DNA of 64,000 nucleotides from Annona cherimola (GCA_030490835.1 CM059977.1:26145335-26209334); one strand, 5' to 3'; shown: positions 1-14,127, numbered from the stretch's first letter. Numbers and translations: made by a program. Notes: generated from the letters alone by a model not told the origin.

Positions 1-54
1 ATGCTAGCTATAGAGTCATTGTCATTTGCTAATCTAATTTGCACCATCGACTGT

Positions 55-3000
55 CTACATTTGTGGCCTTGTCTGGACCACGTACACTTCACCATCCTTC
101 ACCACGCCTTCAATGTCTTGGGCAGAACCATACAAGCCTTCAATAATTTTTCCTGCCTCCGCAATCTTAGAGAATATTGAACGTTGGAAACTCTTATCAA
201 CAATCATCCGATCACAGCTATAATCCAACACAAATTCCTCCTCTTTGTCCATGGGCACACTGACCAACAAAAGGAAAAAATTTTCAGTCCATGAACTTCA
301 TCACATGCCCATGTTAGGATATCTTATCTATTCATTTATAACAATGTTTACATGAATCATGCTTGGAAATCACCAGGTTACCGTAGCTAAATTCTCCAGG
401 TGGTGATTTGGCTGAGCATGTTTGGCTGTTGTAATCAAAAGCCTAGAAGATTTTAAGGATGCAGCAGGACTACTTGGATACTGAATGTGTGCCACATTCT
501 ACTTTCATGGCATATAGATTATAGACTGACCTGTCATAAAGTCCAGCACCAGCATATCCTTCCAGGTCCTCTCCATTGGAGTCTGATCTAAATATAATTG
601 ATTTCTTTATAAACAAACCTATCTGTTTGCTTGGATAGCCCACAACCTTCAAACAAAGATGGAATTGACTTTAGGCAATCTAAAAGCAAGATTCTGACTT
701 TGTGCGTCCATGATTTTGTGATTCGAACTATTCATCAAATGATCTGAATGTGAATGATGTGGTTCCCAAAATCTCCTACATAGGAAGATCCCAATCATCC
801 TCTTTGTCTCACAGATTGGCATTGGACAAAGTATAAGACTAATATCATACAGTTAGGATCCTTCGCCCTTAAGAAAGCTTGGGGGGGGGGGGGGGTGGAT
901 CCTTTTTTAAACTGGGCTTGCCACTTCAGCAGGATGTGGCTCCGGCTTTGTATCATATGTTCTCAGGAAACGATGGAAAATGTAAGATAACTAAAAGAAC
1001 TAAGAAATATATGAAAGTTAACAAAAACTGCTAGGACCATGCACAAAGAGATGGCCTTACAACTGGAGATTTTAGGTCACTCTTCCTTGTTATGAAGCTC
1101 ATTGCTCGGCCTGGATAGGCGCCAACCAATGTTTCTCCCAGGCCCTTCACAACCTATTCATGCACAAGAGATTAAATTGAAAAGGAACTTGCATATGCTC
1201 TGAATAGTTTAAAATGATCTCAATGATGTTACCTCCGCATAGATCTCCGAGGAGTTCCCTGATAATGGATTTCTCGTGTGGATGACAAAAGCATAATCGG
1301 CACTGATTATTTCTTGAACTAAGACAGCCATTCGAAGATCATCATGATTTAATTTGGCTTTTCTGCAGCTAATAAATGCTCTTTCATTCCACTTTGAAGC
1401 CCAAACCTGAACATGTGCATTTATGAGTATTTAGTTGAGGTATTCTGGTGTTATCGCTGCTAGCTGCTTCTTGTTTCCATACAAAGATGGGGATATTCGC
1501 AAATTGGGATTTAAAAAGTCAACATCCTACGTCTAGGATGGGAGTTATATGATATTCATGCACTAAGTCTAAAAGGGTTAGAAAAAAAATAATCATGTTC
1601 CTCAAAGAACCTTAGCAGTCTTAATCAAACTTTAATATTTTTGGTGCCATATCCCTATTATAATTTATAATCTATATTACAATTTATGATCTAAGGTAAA
1701 AATCTATTTGATCTAATATCCAACCAGCTAAAGATAACCAAAGACCAAATTGTATCGATTCAATAGTCAGATTAGGCATTCAACCAGGAAATGAAGCCAC
1801 ATAGCCACTTTTCCTTGTTCCTTTTCATCTTTTTTCCATTTTCACCAAGAAAATTATTTTGTCAAACATTTTGGCTCTTTGCATGAGCAGACGCCCATTG
1901 GGCAGCAAATTCCTAAAGAGAAACTGAATTGTTTAGACATCGTAATCAAGTTTGAACTTTGAATCCATAAGCACTTCCAAAATATTATGTTCACTTGTGG
2001 ACTACTCTACAGTCTAAACAAATGTGAAAATGTTAGACAAAGTATGACAGTTCCAGTCAAATGAAGAAAATCCTCCATAAGGACAACATGGAATGGAGAT
2101 GTATGCACTCCTGGAACGAAGAGAGACTGCTTAATCTATTAAAATATGAAAATTAAAAGTGGTTATGAACACTTGCCTTTTTAATGGCCAGCCATGCTTG
2201 GTTCCATCTCGCCTCACCTTCGTCACCAGGCCAGGGCATTTTTGAGCCTTTCATCTTGATCTTCAGGTCATTAATCTAGAAACGTGTTCACACAGTACAG
2301 TAATATCACTGAGATATATTAATTGAAAAAAGAATGACATACAAGATACATGTGACAGCATGCATCCAGCCAACACCACTAACAGAGAGGCTGGTGATGA
2401 AGATGATGACTGTGCAACATGAATACAAGGAATAGAGTTTTTAAAATTTTGCCTTTTACATGAATACAACCAGGTGGATAGACAAAAAGAAGTCAAGGCA
2501 AATGAAACAACTGCCTTCTCATTATATCCATCCAGAAAGCCAGCATCCAGAAAATGAATTCATTGAGGAAATCAAGAATGTTAAGGAAACTGCCCAACAC
2601 AAATGTTTGAGAATTACTTTGGAACTCAATAACATCAATTAACTAGCCCCAACAGAGATGTCCACGGATAAATGAGGTAATGTGTAACATACTATGATTG
2701 GACGTGAGCCAAAGCACTGGGAAATGGCAAGTGGTCCGACAGAGGAATAAAGAGTGATGGCCATGTTTCGTCAGAAAGTTTCACAAGACACTTTGACCAG
2801 GTAAACAGCATGCATGCAAACGAAATGTTGAAATACTCCAAATCCTTCTCCATAACAATAAAAAAAATTGTCTTCACAATTAGATCCATGTAGGAAATTG
2901 CCAAATGAGAACGTTTGCTTTGAACTTCCAAACAATTACCAGTTGAACAGGAGGCCTTATTTGCAGAATAGTTTCTTGTATGGCATGCAGCTTGGAAAGA

Positions 3001-6000
3001 TCACCACTGTTTACCATTTTGATGAAAGCAGAAATTCTGCTTGCAATATCCTGTAAGAAATGATTCAATATAATTAGAGGATGCTCACCTCAGTTGACAA
3101 GCAATCAAACCCAAATTTGAAATGATTAAAAATCCGCATGATATGACTCAAATTTCAGTCAAGTTAAAAATAAAAGATTAATTGTTAAAAGAACACTAAT
3201 ATTTGAAATGTAGAATAGAACTGTAACCTTAAAAGCAACAATGCAAAACATCCCTAGGATCATAAATATCCTTTCAGTGACAAAAGTAAGAAAGGATTTA
3301 CCTTATTACTATCTGCTTGAAGGACAGTTTCGAATACTCCAAATGGGATGGCAACTGACATTGGAACCTTTATCCATGCCGGTACTCTTCCTCTCAGGTA
3401 TTGAAGGTTATGAGATTTTGCGCCAACCTACAGAAAAGGATGTCATTTTTAGAAGGATATTCTGATTCTTTAACTCGATGACTTATGACAAATCCTATAC
3501 AAACATGGCTTGTAAAGTATCCATCAATGAAAATTGATGGTAATCAGAATAAACATTCAAGATGGAATCTCTTCTCATGTTTGAAGTACAAACATATGTC
3601 AAACAATCACCCCAAATACAAAGCAGTGCTATGATGATGGAAGGATAGATGTTAAGGTTATCTGAACTTTGAAGCTTTAACATAATGAAGATGTATCAAT
3701 AGGCAAATTTTTAGCTATGATTAAATTTGAACTATAAATAGTAGAAAAGATCAACTAGAAGTCAAATCAGTTAAAGGTAACATACCAGATCATTGGTGAA
3801 CTCCTCAATTGAAATTGCATATTTACCACCGAAAAATTTCTTCTTTAGGGTAACTCCTCGTGGAATGGAAGGTGAATTGAATGAGCCGAGAGACAAAACT
3901 GAGTTGGTAACATCACTGCAAGTAGGAAAGACTTGGAAACATTAATTATCAAAATGATTAAGTTGAGGTTCAGAAATTGGAAGAAGACTTACCTGTACAC
4001 AAGATTTGCTGATCTTGTTTGTACTGAGATAGCTTTACCTTCCTTTGACTTCAGATCCTGAATAATGTTCTGGTCAAAGCATGAAGCAAAGCACACCTGC
4101 ATCATACCACATTAATCATAATCCATGACTTTGGCTTGGTTGTTAGAGAAATTCTATCCTGACTGCACACCACTCCAAATTCAATTTAGTCAAAAGTCTG
4201 AAAGATAACCACATAAAATGGTCAGAGGCCAAGTAATAAAATTAATTCATTTTGGCTTACACTTCAACATTAGTGCATATTCCATAAGTCATGCAGCATT
4301 TTTGCTATGACCATGGATCCAAATGATGCCAAAAATTTTATGCCAAGATGAAACGTCTCTCAATTCATGCAAAGAGATTCAAACACATTACCTTGTTGTT
4401 TCTTGCTCTCACGGAAACATGGGAAAGCACATCTGGCATATCATGTGTTATCACGCCAACTACTCCATCTGGAATCTCTTCCTCTCCAGTCACTTTATTT
4501 GCAATTATAATTGTTGGCCTCTTGTAGGATTTGTTTTGTACGGTAATTAGTTCATCTACAACGGTTACATAACCAGACACTTCCACTGGACTGATAACCT
4601 GCCAACTGTCAGAACACAACAAATTTAGCAAACCCTCTTTAGAAGTTTCTCCCCAGAGGTCACACAGTATGCTAGCAGAAAAATGCAGATGAGATTCCTT
4701 GAGATCTTCCCATATTTTTCTTGCTTGAGGTTTGGACAAGCTGCATGAAGAAAGGTGCCTTCCTAATTTGGCTTGAAGTTAAAGTTGAAAGACTGGAAAT
4801 ATATTCATATCAGCTTGTTTTACTATTATCAAAATCATGGAATTCAAAATTTTCCAATTAAAAAGCAGAAGCTCATTATAATAAGGCATTAAAGTAAGTT
4901 CAAAAGAGAATTTGAAGGAGGATTAAGTGCACAAGTGATGCAAAGTTTGTGTTTGTCTTGCACGTCTCTCCCACTGTGCTTAAAATCCTACTGGGATGCT
5001 AAGCCATTTTCAAACAGAATTCCAGACTTTCTTATAAAATAATTTTGAATGTTGTTAGAGCTCAAATCTATAAACCATATTCAGGTGGTAACAGATTTTT
5101 CCAAGTCTAGTGAATTATTCCCTAAAGCTATTGAAATTAATTGTTATACCAGCCAAGGTTTGCAACTTCTCGGAGGACTGGATCCAGGCGATTGATGAGC
5201 AAGGAGAGAGTAGCTGCTGATCCTGCCCTTATCAACTCTTCAGTGAAAATGTCAATCTACAGAAAAGAAATTTACAGAACTTTAAAATGGTAGCAAGTTT
5301 ACAGACATGAAGCGCCATTGAAGCAAACGGAAATATGGCTTTACTGTTTACACTGAAAATTTACTGAGGTGATTATACACATACCGCCCATTTCTGCACT
5401 CCAAGCAATTGCCCAAGATATTCTGCACTAGGTTGAAACATTTTTTGGTAATACTGAGCCCTATCAGTCAGTGAGATACGAATTCGATCAAGAATAGCCT
5501 TTGTTTGCAATGCCCAATGCTCATCATTTGGTTTGCATGATTCACAGACACGGTACCAATCCTTAGGAGAAAGAAACAGAATCAAGCGTCAGAGAAATGG
5601 AATCAACCGTGAAATTTTCAAAGACAATGAAGCTAGAATGAAAAGATCCAAGAGCAAGAATTTTTTTTTCCCTTTTTCTTAGGGAAAGGAAAATAATTTG
5701 ATTCATACAATAGCAAGGAACATTGTTCAGACACCAGTCATTACAGACCAACTGCTAGATGCAATAAAAATGAGCCCTAGTCCAGAGCAATAAAAGTCAA
5801 TTTAAGGCACGGATGCCCTCCCTATAAATAATTTCAGGGTTCAAATATAGAAAAATAGAAAAATCCAATCACATCATTGGAAAAGAAAGTAGTCCACAAT
5901 ATCTACCTTCATGCAATAAATGATGTCTTCATTGTCCACTGTTGACAAGCATAAATTTTCAAGCATTATGGTGATGGCTGACAGTGTAACCTATAAGATC

Positions 6001-9000
6001 ATTTGAATAACTTGGTGAATTTTTTTTCACTAAATGACACAAGTACAATGTAGATCCCAGTAATGAACTTATTGCGAAAAAAAAAATTATTATTATTATT
6101 ATTATTATTATTTTTTTGCAAATTAAAACAAACGAATACCTGCAGATTGGAGTTATTTATTTCCTTAAGTTCTCTCTCCATGGACGTTCTTATAGATGAA
6201 TCCAAAGCAAGATCTAGGAATATTAAGTCCTTCAGCCTTGTGTGAGGCTTAAGCAATAGAGGGCGGAGTTCGATGCGGGCTTCCAGTAATTTCTGTAAAA
6301 AAATTTCATAACTGGATAGGAGTACCATCTGTAAAACTTACATGATAGAACCATTTCAAAAATCACCAAATAAATAAGACATACCTCAACCAGTAGACCA
6401 GTGTTTTTGTCTTCAATGTGGGCTTGGATGAAGTGTAGGCATTCCTGCCATTTCACACAAACAATATTTGGATTATCCCTTGTCTCATTTCTCAATCCAT
6501 GAACTTTTCTTAATTATTATCGAATAACATAATTGGACAACTATAACAAGTGTTGATAGTCACCCGCAGCTTTGGTGATAGGCTGCAAACAGATTGAACA
6601 TTTACTCCACCCATAAAATCATGACCCTGAAATCCAATATAAATGAAAAAGAAGTATCAACATTGTCCAGTCAGGAAGAAATTTTTAGAATGTGCATGTG
6701 GAGGTTGCAAATGAAGAAATATCATTGTTGTTGAATAGTAATTTGCTCTCCCAAAAATAAAGGACAAGGCAGTCCGTCATTTATGTTATAGATCCTGTAT
6801 ATGATATGCTTCACATTCAGTGGGAGAAACCCAAAATGTAAACCAAATGGGCAAAACAGACAAGCCACTGGACCACAGATTACATGAAAACAGTTGGTTA
6901 CATCTGTCTACTAGTTCCGTCAGGCTAGGGAAGATATTGGGACATGGGGCATTCCAAGGTGAGGCCATCCGGACTAATGGTTGGGTCATATAATGTTGCT
7001 GGTTCAAAACATGAAAGATAAAGGGTTCCAATCCAATGGAAGACGTTAACTTGAATTCATGGAACCTCTCCTTTTGAAGCCCATCTTGATCATGAATTCA
7101 AAATCCAACTGGTCACATTGTTTATTAACATTCATCTTATCATGGTATAAAAAACAATTCGAGTCTTGCATGGGTTATGTAAAAATATATAATCATGTGT
7201 AAAATATGAAAAACACTTAAATCCACTAACATATGCGCTAGAATCTTATGATAATTAATGTAGTCATCCATCTCCACAGAGAGATCTTTTAGATGGTTTA
7301 ATTGTTGAATTGATAGCTTTGTGATGGGTATATAAATCAAACAGCTTTATGACATTGATTTTGCATTTTAAATGGATGGATGGAGCCTGTGCAATGGTTT
7401 GATTTGGATGAAACTTGGTTTCCTAGTCAAACAAAGAATTCTAAATCCAATGAGTGAAGTTCATTTTATGTAGTCATCAAGATGGATCCCAAATGGAGAG
7501 GGTCCATAAATTCAAATTTATGGAAACAGTTCCATTGGATTGGAACCCAAATATAAAACGTCTCTTTATGCAACATGTTACATTGTCTACCCTAAAACTG
7601 AAAGCCCTTCAAATAGAGCATAGTTTTTACCTTTGAAGAGTAACCCAAACAAGTGACAATTGCTGATTCTAGGTCAGCTCCCGAATGAACAGCCTGTGTC
7701 AAAAGTAAGAAAGGATTTAAGATGTATGGAACTGACATATCAGCCCTGAGAAATGCGGTCACTAAAATGAAATGTATTATAACCGCATAATGGAAATACA
7801 ATGTCCTCAAACTTTTTCAATGTAGAAACCATAAGGGGTATGATGTTTATATTGAAATAATGTAGACATAATGAATACAACTCAACAGCCATGGCATTAA
7901 TGCATACATGGAATGCCCAATGAATTGAAAACCTCCATCTCAGGAGAGAAATTTAGTCTTTTTAGAGCTGCATCATTTTTGTATCATCCAGAATTGGTAG
8001 TCGTAACAGAATTTCACTGGTATATTTTGTGGATTAAACGTGCCAACTAACATGCATTTATGTTTTACTATATTGCCAACTATGAGGAAGAAATAAAAAA
8101 ATGAATTCATAGTGTACAATCATATGAGAACTTATGCATTTTAATTACACAAATAGAGTGTACAATCAAATGAAGAAGGGCTCAGATTCATCTTTCTACG
8201 TAAGTAAAAGAAAATTGTTATGACAAACCTTTAATGTTCTCAAGTATGATGACAGATCATGGGTAAGCCCTTCTTTAGTATCAGGTCTGAAACAAGGCTC
8301 TGATACAATAGGCCGGTCATAGCTTGCAAGCATGGCCTTTGTAAGACCATTTGCATTTAATGTTCTCCAGTAGACATCAATGTTGAAGTCACTTCTAACA
8401 TAATCCAATATCGCCTGCTCCAAATGATAAGCAAATACCGATCAGAAGTTATGAAGAACAAAATAAAAATTTTGAATCAAGAACGTCACCTGACAAATTA
8501 TGACATCATCAGGGCTAGTGTTGTTATGCAATTTTTGGTGCCACTCCTCCATCATCCCACCCTTGCAGTCATTGTTCCTCTGGTATGTTGACAAGAGAAT
8601 AAGATCCTTTTGGAGATTAGCAATGAGACAACAAATCAAATCCAAGAAAGAAAAGACAACATATTAAATCCAAGAAAGAGAAGACATAATTGTACCTGGA
8701 GAACAAGTATTTCATCTCGAATTCTCTGCCCAACATCACCTTCCCCTCCACGGCCTACAGATGCCATGATCAATCTCACAATCTCTCTACAACTTGGATC
8801 CTCGGTGTAGACTGTTTGCAGCAGATCAGTAAGATTATCTTGAGCAGCACTAATCTCACTGCAAGTAGACAAGAACGTGTTGAGTAATGATGATATTGCT
8901 ATTTGAAATAATTTTAGAACAAGTTTCTATTGAAAGGACTTGCGTATGACAGAGATATATCCTTCACTGTCCTGGGCCAATGTGAATTTGTATACTGTCC

Positions 9001-12000
9001 TGTTTAGGCATTAAAGAATCTGGGCAGTTGAGCTTCCTACCGAGGCTTCACGTTATAGTTCTTATTCCATGTAAGCTGTCTGCATGCCATGAATCTCAAC
9101 CAGACAAATACACCAATAATTCCAAGCTCCCCTTCACCTCTACAACGTCCAATTAATTCTGTTGCAATATTAAACCTGCAAAAGGCATCAGCCATATCAT
9201 GACCTCCTTGTGTATATGAAACAAAACATGGTAAATCATCTGCTAGATAATAGCAAGATTATTTTAGAACAAGTTATCATAGGACTTTGGTTGTATGCTC
9301 CCAGCATGCTCCCGGGCGCATATGCCTATTTTTATTTTTATTTTATTTTTATTTTTTTCATAAACTTGTTAGCCCAAGTGTATTTAATATTTGGGTAAAT
9401 TTTTACCATTTTTGGAGTATTTTAGATATTTATTTTTGATTTTTGAAAATCAGTGGCATTTTAGGTAGTTTTAAATTACTAAAATGCCACTGATTTTCAA
9501 GAATAAAAAATAAATATCTAAAAATCTCAAAAAATGGTAAAAATTGATACATACGTTAAATACACTTGAGCTAACAAGTTTATAAAAACATTTTCAAAAA
9601 AAAAAAAAAAAAAAGGTGTATCCACCCGGGAGCATGCAACGCTGCATGCTCCCAGGAGCATACAACCAAAGTCCGTTATCATAACCCTCATTCTGGTTTT
9701 TCGGTTAATTGTGTGCTAACTAGCATAGTTTTTATCCTATTGAATGGTTAGATATAAATCATATTTCGTTACTATTTACCTTGGCTTGTTTGATATATTG
9801 AAAAGAAAATTTCAGTTACATATTCCCCTCAATCCCCACCTGTGCATTAAAGATCTCTCAGCATCTTTCTCTATCTGGCCTATTTCATCAAGAAGCCATT
9901 TGGCCGTTCCTTTTGCTTGCCCTGCACTCTGTATTTTATGATTTAGTAAAATGAATGAACTTATATACCAGTAAAAAATTAAAATACCACAGATGCAAAT
10001 CAAAGTGTTTAGCTTGAAAATAAGAAGACTAATTTACAAAACATGCCTACTGGTTGCAAACTTAAGAAAAAGGTAAAAAACAACAGAAATTCTAATTACC
10101 CTGAATAACATCAAACTTAGACAACTATTCCGAGGAAAGATGAATCAGTCCACATGATCTCATTTCTTCGTTGTATTCTGCTGATGGCTCGTAAGAAGTT
10201 GTACCGTGACAGCATGACCTGTAAAGCTTACCTACATACTTCACTAGTTCCGTTCTTCCGTTCATAGAGGGTAGTAAAAGGCTGTACATGGAGAATGGTT
10301 TCCTATACAGGGCTGGATGTATGCAGTCTTGTTTTCTCTTTTTGGTGAGGCTATTTCTGTGACACCATGCCACCATGGAAATGGTTTGGCCAACAATGAA
10401 TGGTACGGAAATCAATTCAGTCCAGTCAATATGGCCTGTAGCCCATTGAACAAAATCTGCTTGTCACAAGGTCAGTGATGCTGTGACCTACTTACCGTAT
10501 TGCAGAGTAGATAGGCTCTAAAGTTCATATAATACAAGAAGCCCGAAGCCTTGAATTTTATAGCTTGTGAATTGTCTCTTATATAGTCTTGAAAGTAAAT
10601 AGTGTGAAAACAGGACAAACAAAAAGCAAATATTAAAACAAAAGCCCTATGAGATATAAAAGAGAAAAACCTTTCCATCCTTTGAACTTGAAGGTTTCAG
10701 GCTTATACAGAAATTTGATCCATTATTCTTTATCCAAGTCCCGCCAGACTGTATAACAAATTGGATTCCCACAAAATCTTTTTTATGCAAATTGATTTCC
10801 ACGAACTGCAGGGAAGAAATTGAAATAACCAGGAGCAATGTGAGGAAAGCAATTAGCCGAGACAATACAAAACAATGACAAGAATGTGAGGAAAAATTTT
10901 GAATCTGTACTGCATATATGTTTAAACAATATGCACACTGAGGTTAAAAACCAAGGAAAGGAAAATAATTCAAGCCATGCCTGGAAATGAATGGGGTTGA
11001 AATGAAGGCCTGTATGTTGTATCATTTGGATAAAATTTGTCAGATTCATGAAATTGATCCATGAATGCAACGGAATTTTCCAGTGAATGTTGCTAAACTA
11101 AAAACAAGACAGCCTCCTCATATTCAAATTTTCTTGAGAAGATAAATCCTTGAAATTCCAGAACAAAGGGCTAAATTAAAACCTACTCACCCCATCCTAG
11201 TCAAGCAATGGAAATTAGCTAGACTAGAAATCAGAATCTTGCAGGCCAATTTGGTTGTCATCAACTCAATGGGTCTTGGAACTATAGCTTTGAATAGTAA
11301 CACGCCACCTCACTAAAATTTCGAATTGATACTGTAAAATGTCATTCATATGTACAAGTGCAAACAATATGATTATATGGATGAGAAGAACAAGATGCAA
11401 ACTAATCTGCTGTTTGAAGCCATGTACAATACTACATTGTCAGTCATAATTCCATTTCATTCCAGATATAATCACCCAAGTAAATCTCCATGCAAATCAG
11501 ATGATACCCTGAGCAGTTTTGACAGTCGGAAAATTCATGTTACCTGAAAAACTGCATCTCCAGATGAGGTTTCTTGAAAGTAAGTCTGGCATGCTCCATC
11601 CAGAAGCTTTGACCTTTCAGGTAGTATCTCTGGGGGAGGAGCCTTTCAAGTTTGAAATAAGGATTATGAGGATTACGTGATACTAATTCACTGTTGTCTA
11701 CCATACTGAAATTCATAGCCCTATTCTTTTTTTCAGTATGCGTTACTGGTTATCTACTTAACTCACCAGCCACTCCGATTCTGATTGCTTTGACACACCC
11801 CAGTGGAGCACTGCTGCACCTTTTAAGTTTGTAGCAACCAGTACATGGTAGTTGCCCCTGACAACCTTCAAGAGGACCTTTTTGAAATACATTTTTGGAT
11901 GAACTCAGTCATTTGATTGAGTTAAATTGTAGTCATTGAATAAAACTTATGTTGTTCAAAAATTCTTACCACTACATCATTTTTTCCAGTATGAAATGTC

Positions 12001-13643
12001 CTCTTCATGATCGCATCATCTCCTTTCATTGACTTCTCAACAACACCCAACAAAGCTGTTGAGTTCAACTTAGTGCCTTCCTTATACCCCTCAGTCCGCT
12101 TTGTTAACCATTGGGAGACATCATTCCTTCTATTATTAATAAATAAGGATTGTTGTTGACGAACTGTAGGTCCTTCAATTGGAATATCCCTGATGATTTC
12201 CGGTCCGAACAAATTACTTCGAAGTTTGTCAAGTGACATTCCACTTGATAACTGGCTCTGAAGCTCTCTTAAAGCATCGTCATAGTCTTCCTGCACCATC
12301 ATAAAACCACAAATATCAGCAAATCATGTTTCTGATACAGCATCAAGTGCAAGTGTCTGAAAACTGGTTACCCTGAGAATTTCGGCTTTGTCTACTGAAC
12401 TGTAGCTAGTTTAGAACAGCAATACCAAAGCCAAATAGGGAACTTTTACTATGAACATTACAAGTGATGAAGAGTTCTGCTAAGGGGACGGGAATTTTTA
12501 GGCCTGTGGTGAGGCATTTTCCCTGTGCGAGCAGACCAACCTTCTCCTGATGTGCTGAGTTTCTTGGCTTCCCTTTGCTTTCCCATAGCAAATATGCCTT
12601 GTGTTGTACCCATTCCTTAGGTATTGACAGATGGGTAATAGATGCCTTCTGTTTTGGTATCTCAATTCGGAAATTACCTTGTTTTAACTTGAACCTAGAA
12701 AACGTTGGTACATTAGACGTGAATCAAAGGTGTAAATGCTCTATGCTGCAAAGCATAACAAAGTTATTTTTTGCAGAAAATAACACAGCAGACAACCATG
12801 AAAAAGACTAACCATCTATTATATCTTTCATCTTTCAAAACGAACTCTATGGCATGGAACTTGGGTTCTGTCAACTGAAGTGTAATCATGCAGGTATCTC
12901 CACTCTGCAATACAAATTTAGGACGGATCAGTTTACACATTTACTGGCATTGACTAAGAATTGCACTTTCCTTTTACATTTACGTGAAACTATGAATAGT
13001 CAATGCAGCAGAATTGAAATTCAATAGAGTTCAAATATTTCTAATTCGCATTTTTGGCACACCCACTTCAAGCTCAAGGTGCGCATGACAGGAAGTGCGA
13101 GTGAAACTAAAATATTCAATCAAGACTGACAAAAAAATGAATATAGTAAATGACCAACCTTGGCAAATGGTGTCTGCAATGCAGTTTGGTTGTAGACCCT
13201 TGTTCCAGGAGGGCAATCAGATGGAAGGATCCAGTTCCTGTGTGCAACACCAGCAGCCTTAAATTAAAAATTTCCTTCCAACTGTAGACAACCAAAACAA
13301 AAGCTACAAAGTAAAAGAAGGAAAAGATGCTGCTTCTAACTAACGTCTGTCCTTGGTAAATCCCACCCCAATGGAGAATAAGCTGCCTGGAACAATTTCG
13401 AAGCTGGAAATCGATTTTTGCACAGTACCCGTTTGAAGCTCCGGACACATTCACCTATACAAAACAAACATGCAACACTCATACAACCCCCATGGCAACA
13501 GAATTCTTTGGGTCTTAGACTAGCATTGTTATCTATTCCAACAGTTGTATCATCATCCATACCTGTAGCTGCATTCCATCCCCGAGTTCAAAGTGATGAA
13601 CAATCGGTGGGTGTGAAGAGTTGCCTGGATTGGAGGATGACAT
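55..13643 (-). CDS. GWD2: Alpha-glucan, water dikinase, GWD2-type (complete, 31 exons)
   Basis: Transfers the beta-phosphate of ATP to glucosyl C6 of alpha-glucans through a phosphohistidine. Exons (all phases agree): 13563-13643, 13345-13454, 13159-13237, 12813-12904, 12541-12694, 11970-12290, 11767-11877, 11544-11642, 10671-10805, 9840-9928, 9041-9175, 8696-8858, 8490-8579, 8229-8414, 7631-7693, 6564-6626, 6385-6444, 6140-6292, 5907-5990, 5385-5561, 5150-5256, 4392-4605, 3993-4096, 3786-3915, 3302-3427, 2940-3050, 2177-2275, 1233-1406, 1061-1153, 531-646, 55-259. The sum is 3924 nt, 1307 aa. Two CBM45-like starch-binding regions lie at the N end (LILHWGGIYQG; VLHWGVSKQSESEW). The phosphohistidine motif DVLSHVSVRARN places the catalytic His at about residue 913. 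The C-terminal PPDK-type ATP-binding domain includes RSDSNGEDLEGYAG (from about 1221) and ends VVQTRPQM. The protein starts MSSSNPGN just before the first domain, with no room for a plastid transit peptide, which is why I call the extraplastidic GWD2 type over plastid GWD1. Very sure of family, fairly sure of paralogue. Confidence 0.95.
881..896. repeat. Poly-G run in GWD2 intron 29
   Basis: An uninterrupted run of G on the plus strand (C on the transcript) inside the intron between exons 1061-1153 and 531-646. It is a simple homopolymer; its length is likely variable or sequencing-sensitive. Confidence 0.85.
2175..2176 (-). other. GC-AG intron donor in GWD2 (intron 27)
   Basis: The donor after exon 2177-2275 reads AAAAAG/GCAAGT on the minus strand, a GC in place of GT. 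The family boundary (AIKK/VWASKWNERAF) and the reading phase both require this junction. The matching acceptor is a normal TCAG before 1406. GC donors with an otherwise strong consensus are a known minor plant class. Confidence 0.8.
6085..6118. repeat. ATT microsatellite in GWD2 intron 18
   Basis: About eight ATT units flanked by A and T runs lie in the intron between exons 6140-6292 and 5907-5990. Simple sequence repeat with no further signal seen. Confidence 0.85.
6985..7590. mobile_element. Foldback MITE (family F1) in GWD2 intron 15
   Basis: The arms are inverted copies: GGGTTCCAATCCAATGGAA near 7022 returns inverted near 7525-7550, followed by matching tracts that include CATGGAACCTCTCC and its partner. 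The centre (TTTAGATGGTTTAATTGTTGAA and GGATGAAACTTGGTTTCCTAG) is shared with the intergenic foldbacks at 14.6, 17.1, 18.7, 22.7, 33.4, 45.0 and 60.4 kb. The outer ends are approximate and no target duplication was resolved. It accounts for most of the 1-kb intron. Confidence 0.65.
9282..9674. mobile_element. MULE-type foldback MITE, copy 1, in GWD2 intron 10
   Basis: A 393-bp near-palindrome starting GGACTTTGGTTGTATGCTCC and ending with its inverse. It is flanked by a perfect 9-bp direct repeat, GTTATCATA, at 9273-9281 and 9675-9683. A 9-bp target duplication is the hallmark of Mutator-like elements. It lies in the intron between exons 9840-9928 and 9041-9175, so it is transcribed as part of GWD2 pre-mRNA. 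A sibling lies at 58263-58651. No coding capacity. Confidence 0.92.
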
Positions 13644-13849
13644 TGTAGCTGCTTACTCAATCACTAGAGATACAATGGAAATGTGCTGGACTGGTTGCAT
13701 GAAATTCAAGATCACGAAGACATTGGTTACAATGATCTGGGACCATCAAGGAATTGATTGATGTTTGCAAATGGATTCCTGTAAGCACAATCATGCAAAA
13801 AATGCTGCGTATCAGATCAGTTGCTTGAGTTAGACGTGCCTCGATTAAA

Positions 13850-14127
13850 AATTTATCTTGTCTAGAAAGTGACAAAATTTTTGAATAAAAAGTTTTTCTG
13901 TAAAAATTTTAAATTAGAAAAAAATAATACGATATAATAAGCGTAATGATAAAGAATAAAGAGAATAAAATTAAAGTAGATTGTTTGATTGTACAGATAG
14001 TTGTGTAGAAATGATTAAAAGGTAAGATAGTTGTATGAGAAGATATGAAAAATAATTGCAAAATGATAATTATAAAGAGTAAAAGTTTTAGATTAAAATT
14101 TTTTTGAATTAAATAAACATATCCTTA
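13850..14127. mobile_element. Tourist-like MITE (degenerate) in the GWD2 promoter
   Basis: Carries the internal signature of the 52572 element in reverse orientation (AGTTGTGTAGAAATGATT, AATAAAATTAAAGTAGA, AGTAAAAGTTTTAGATTAAAA). The terminal repeats are eroded. It lies about 200 bp upstream of the GWD2 start codon, so it forms part of the proximal promoter. Confidence 0.6.

Noticed and set aside
845..905. Cloning-vector or linker contamination around GGATCCTTCGCCCTTAAG and the G run
   Set aside because: Only a few bases resemble a cloning junction, and flanking sequence is normal intron joining two correct GWD2 exons.
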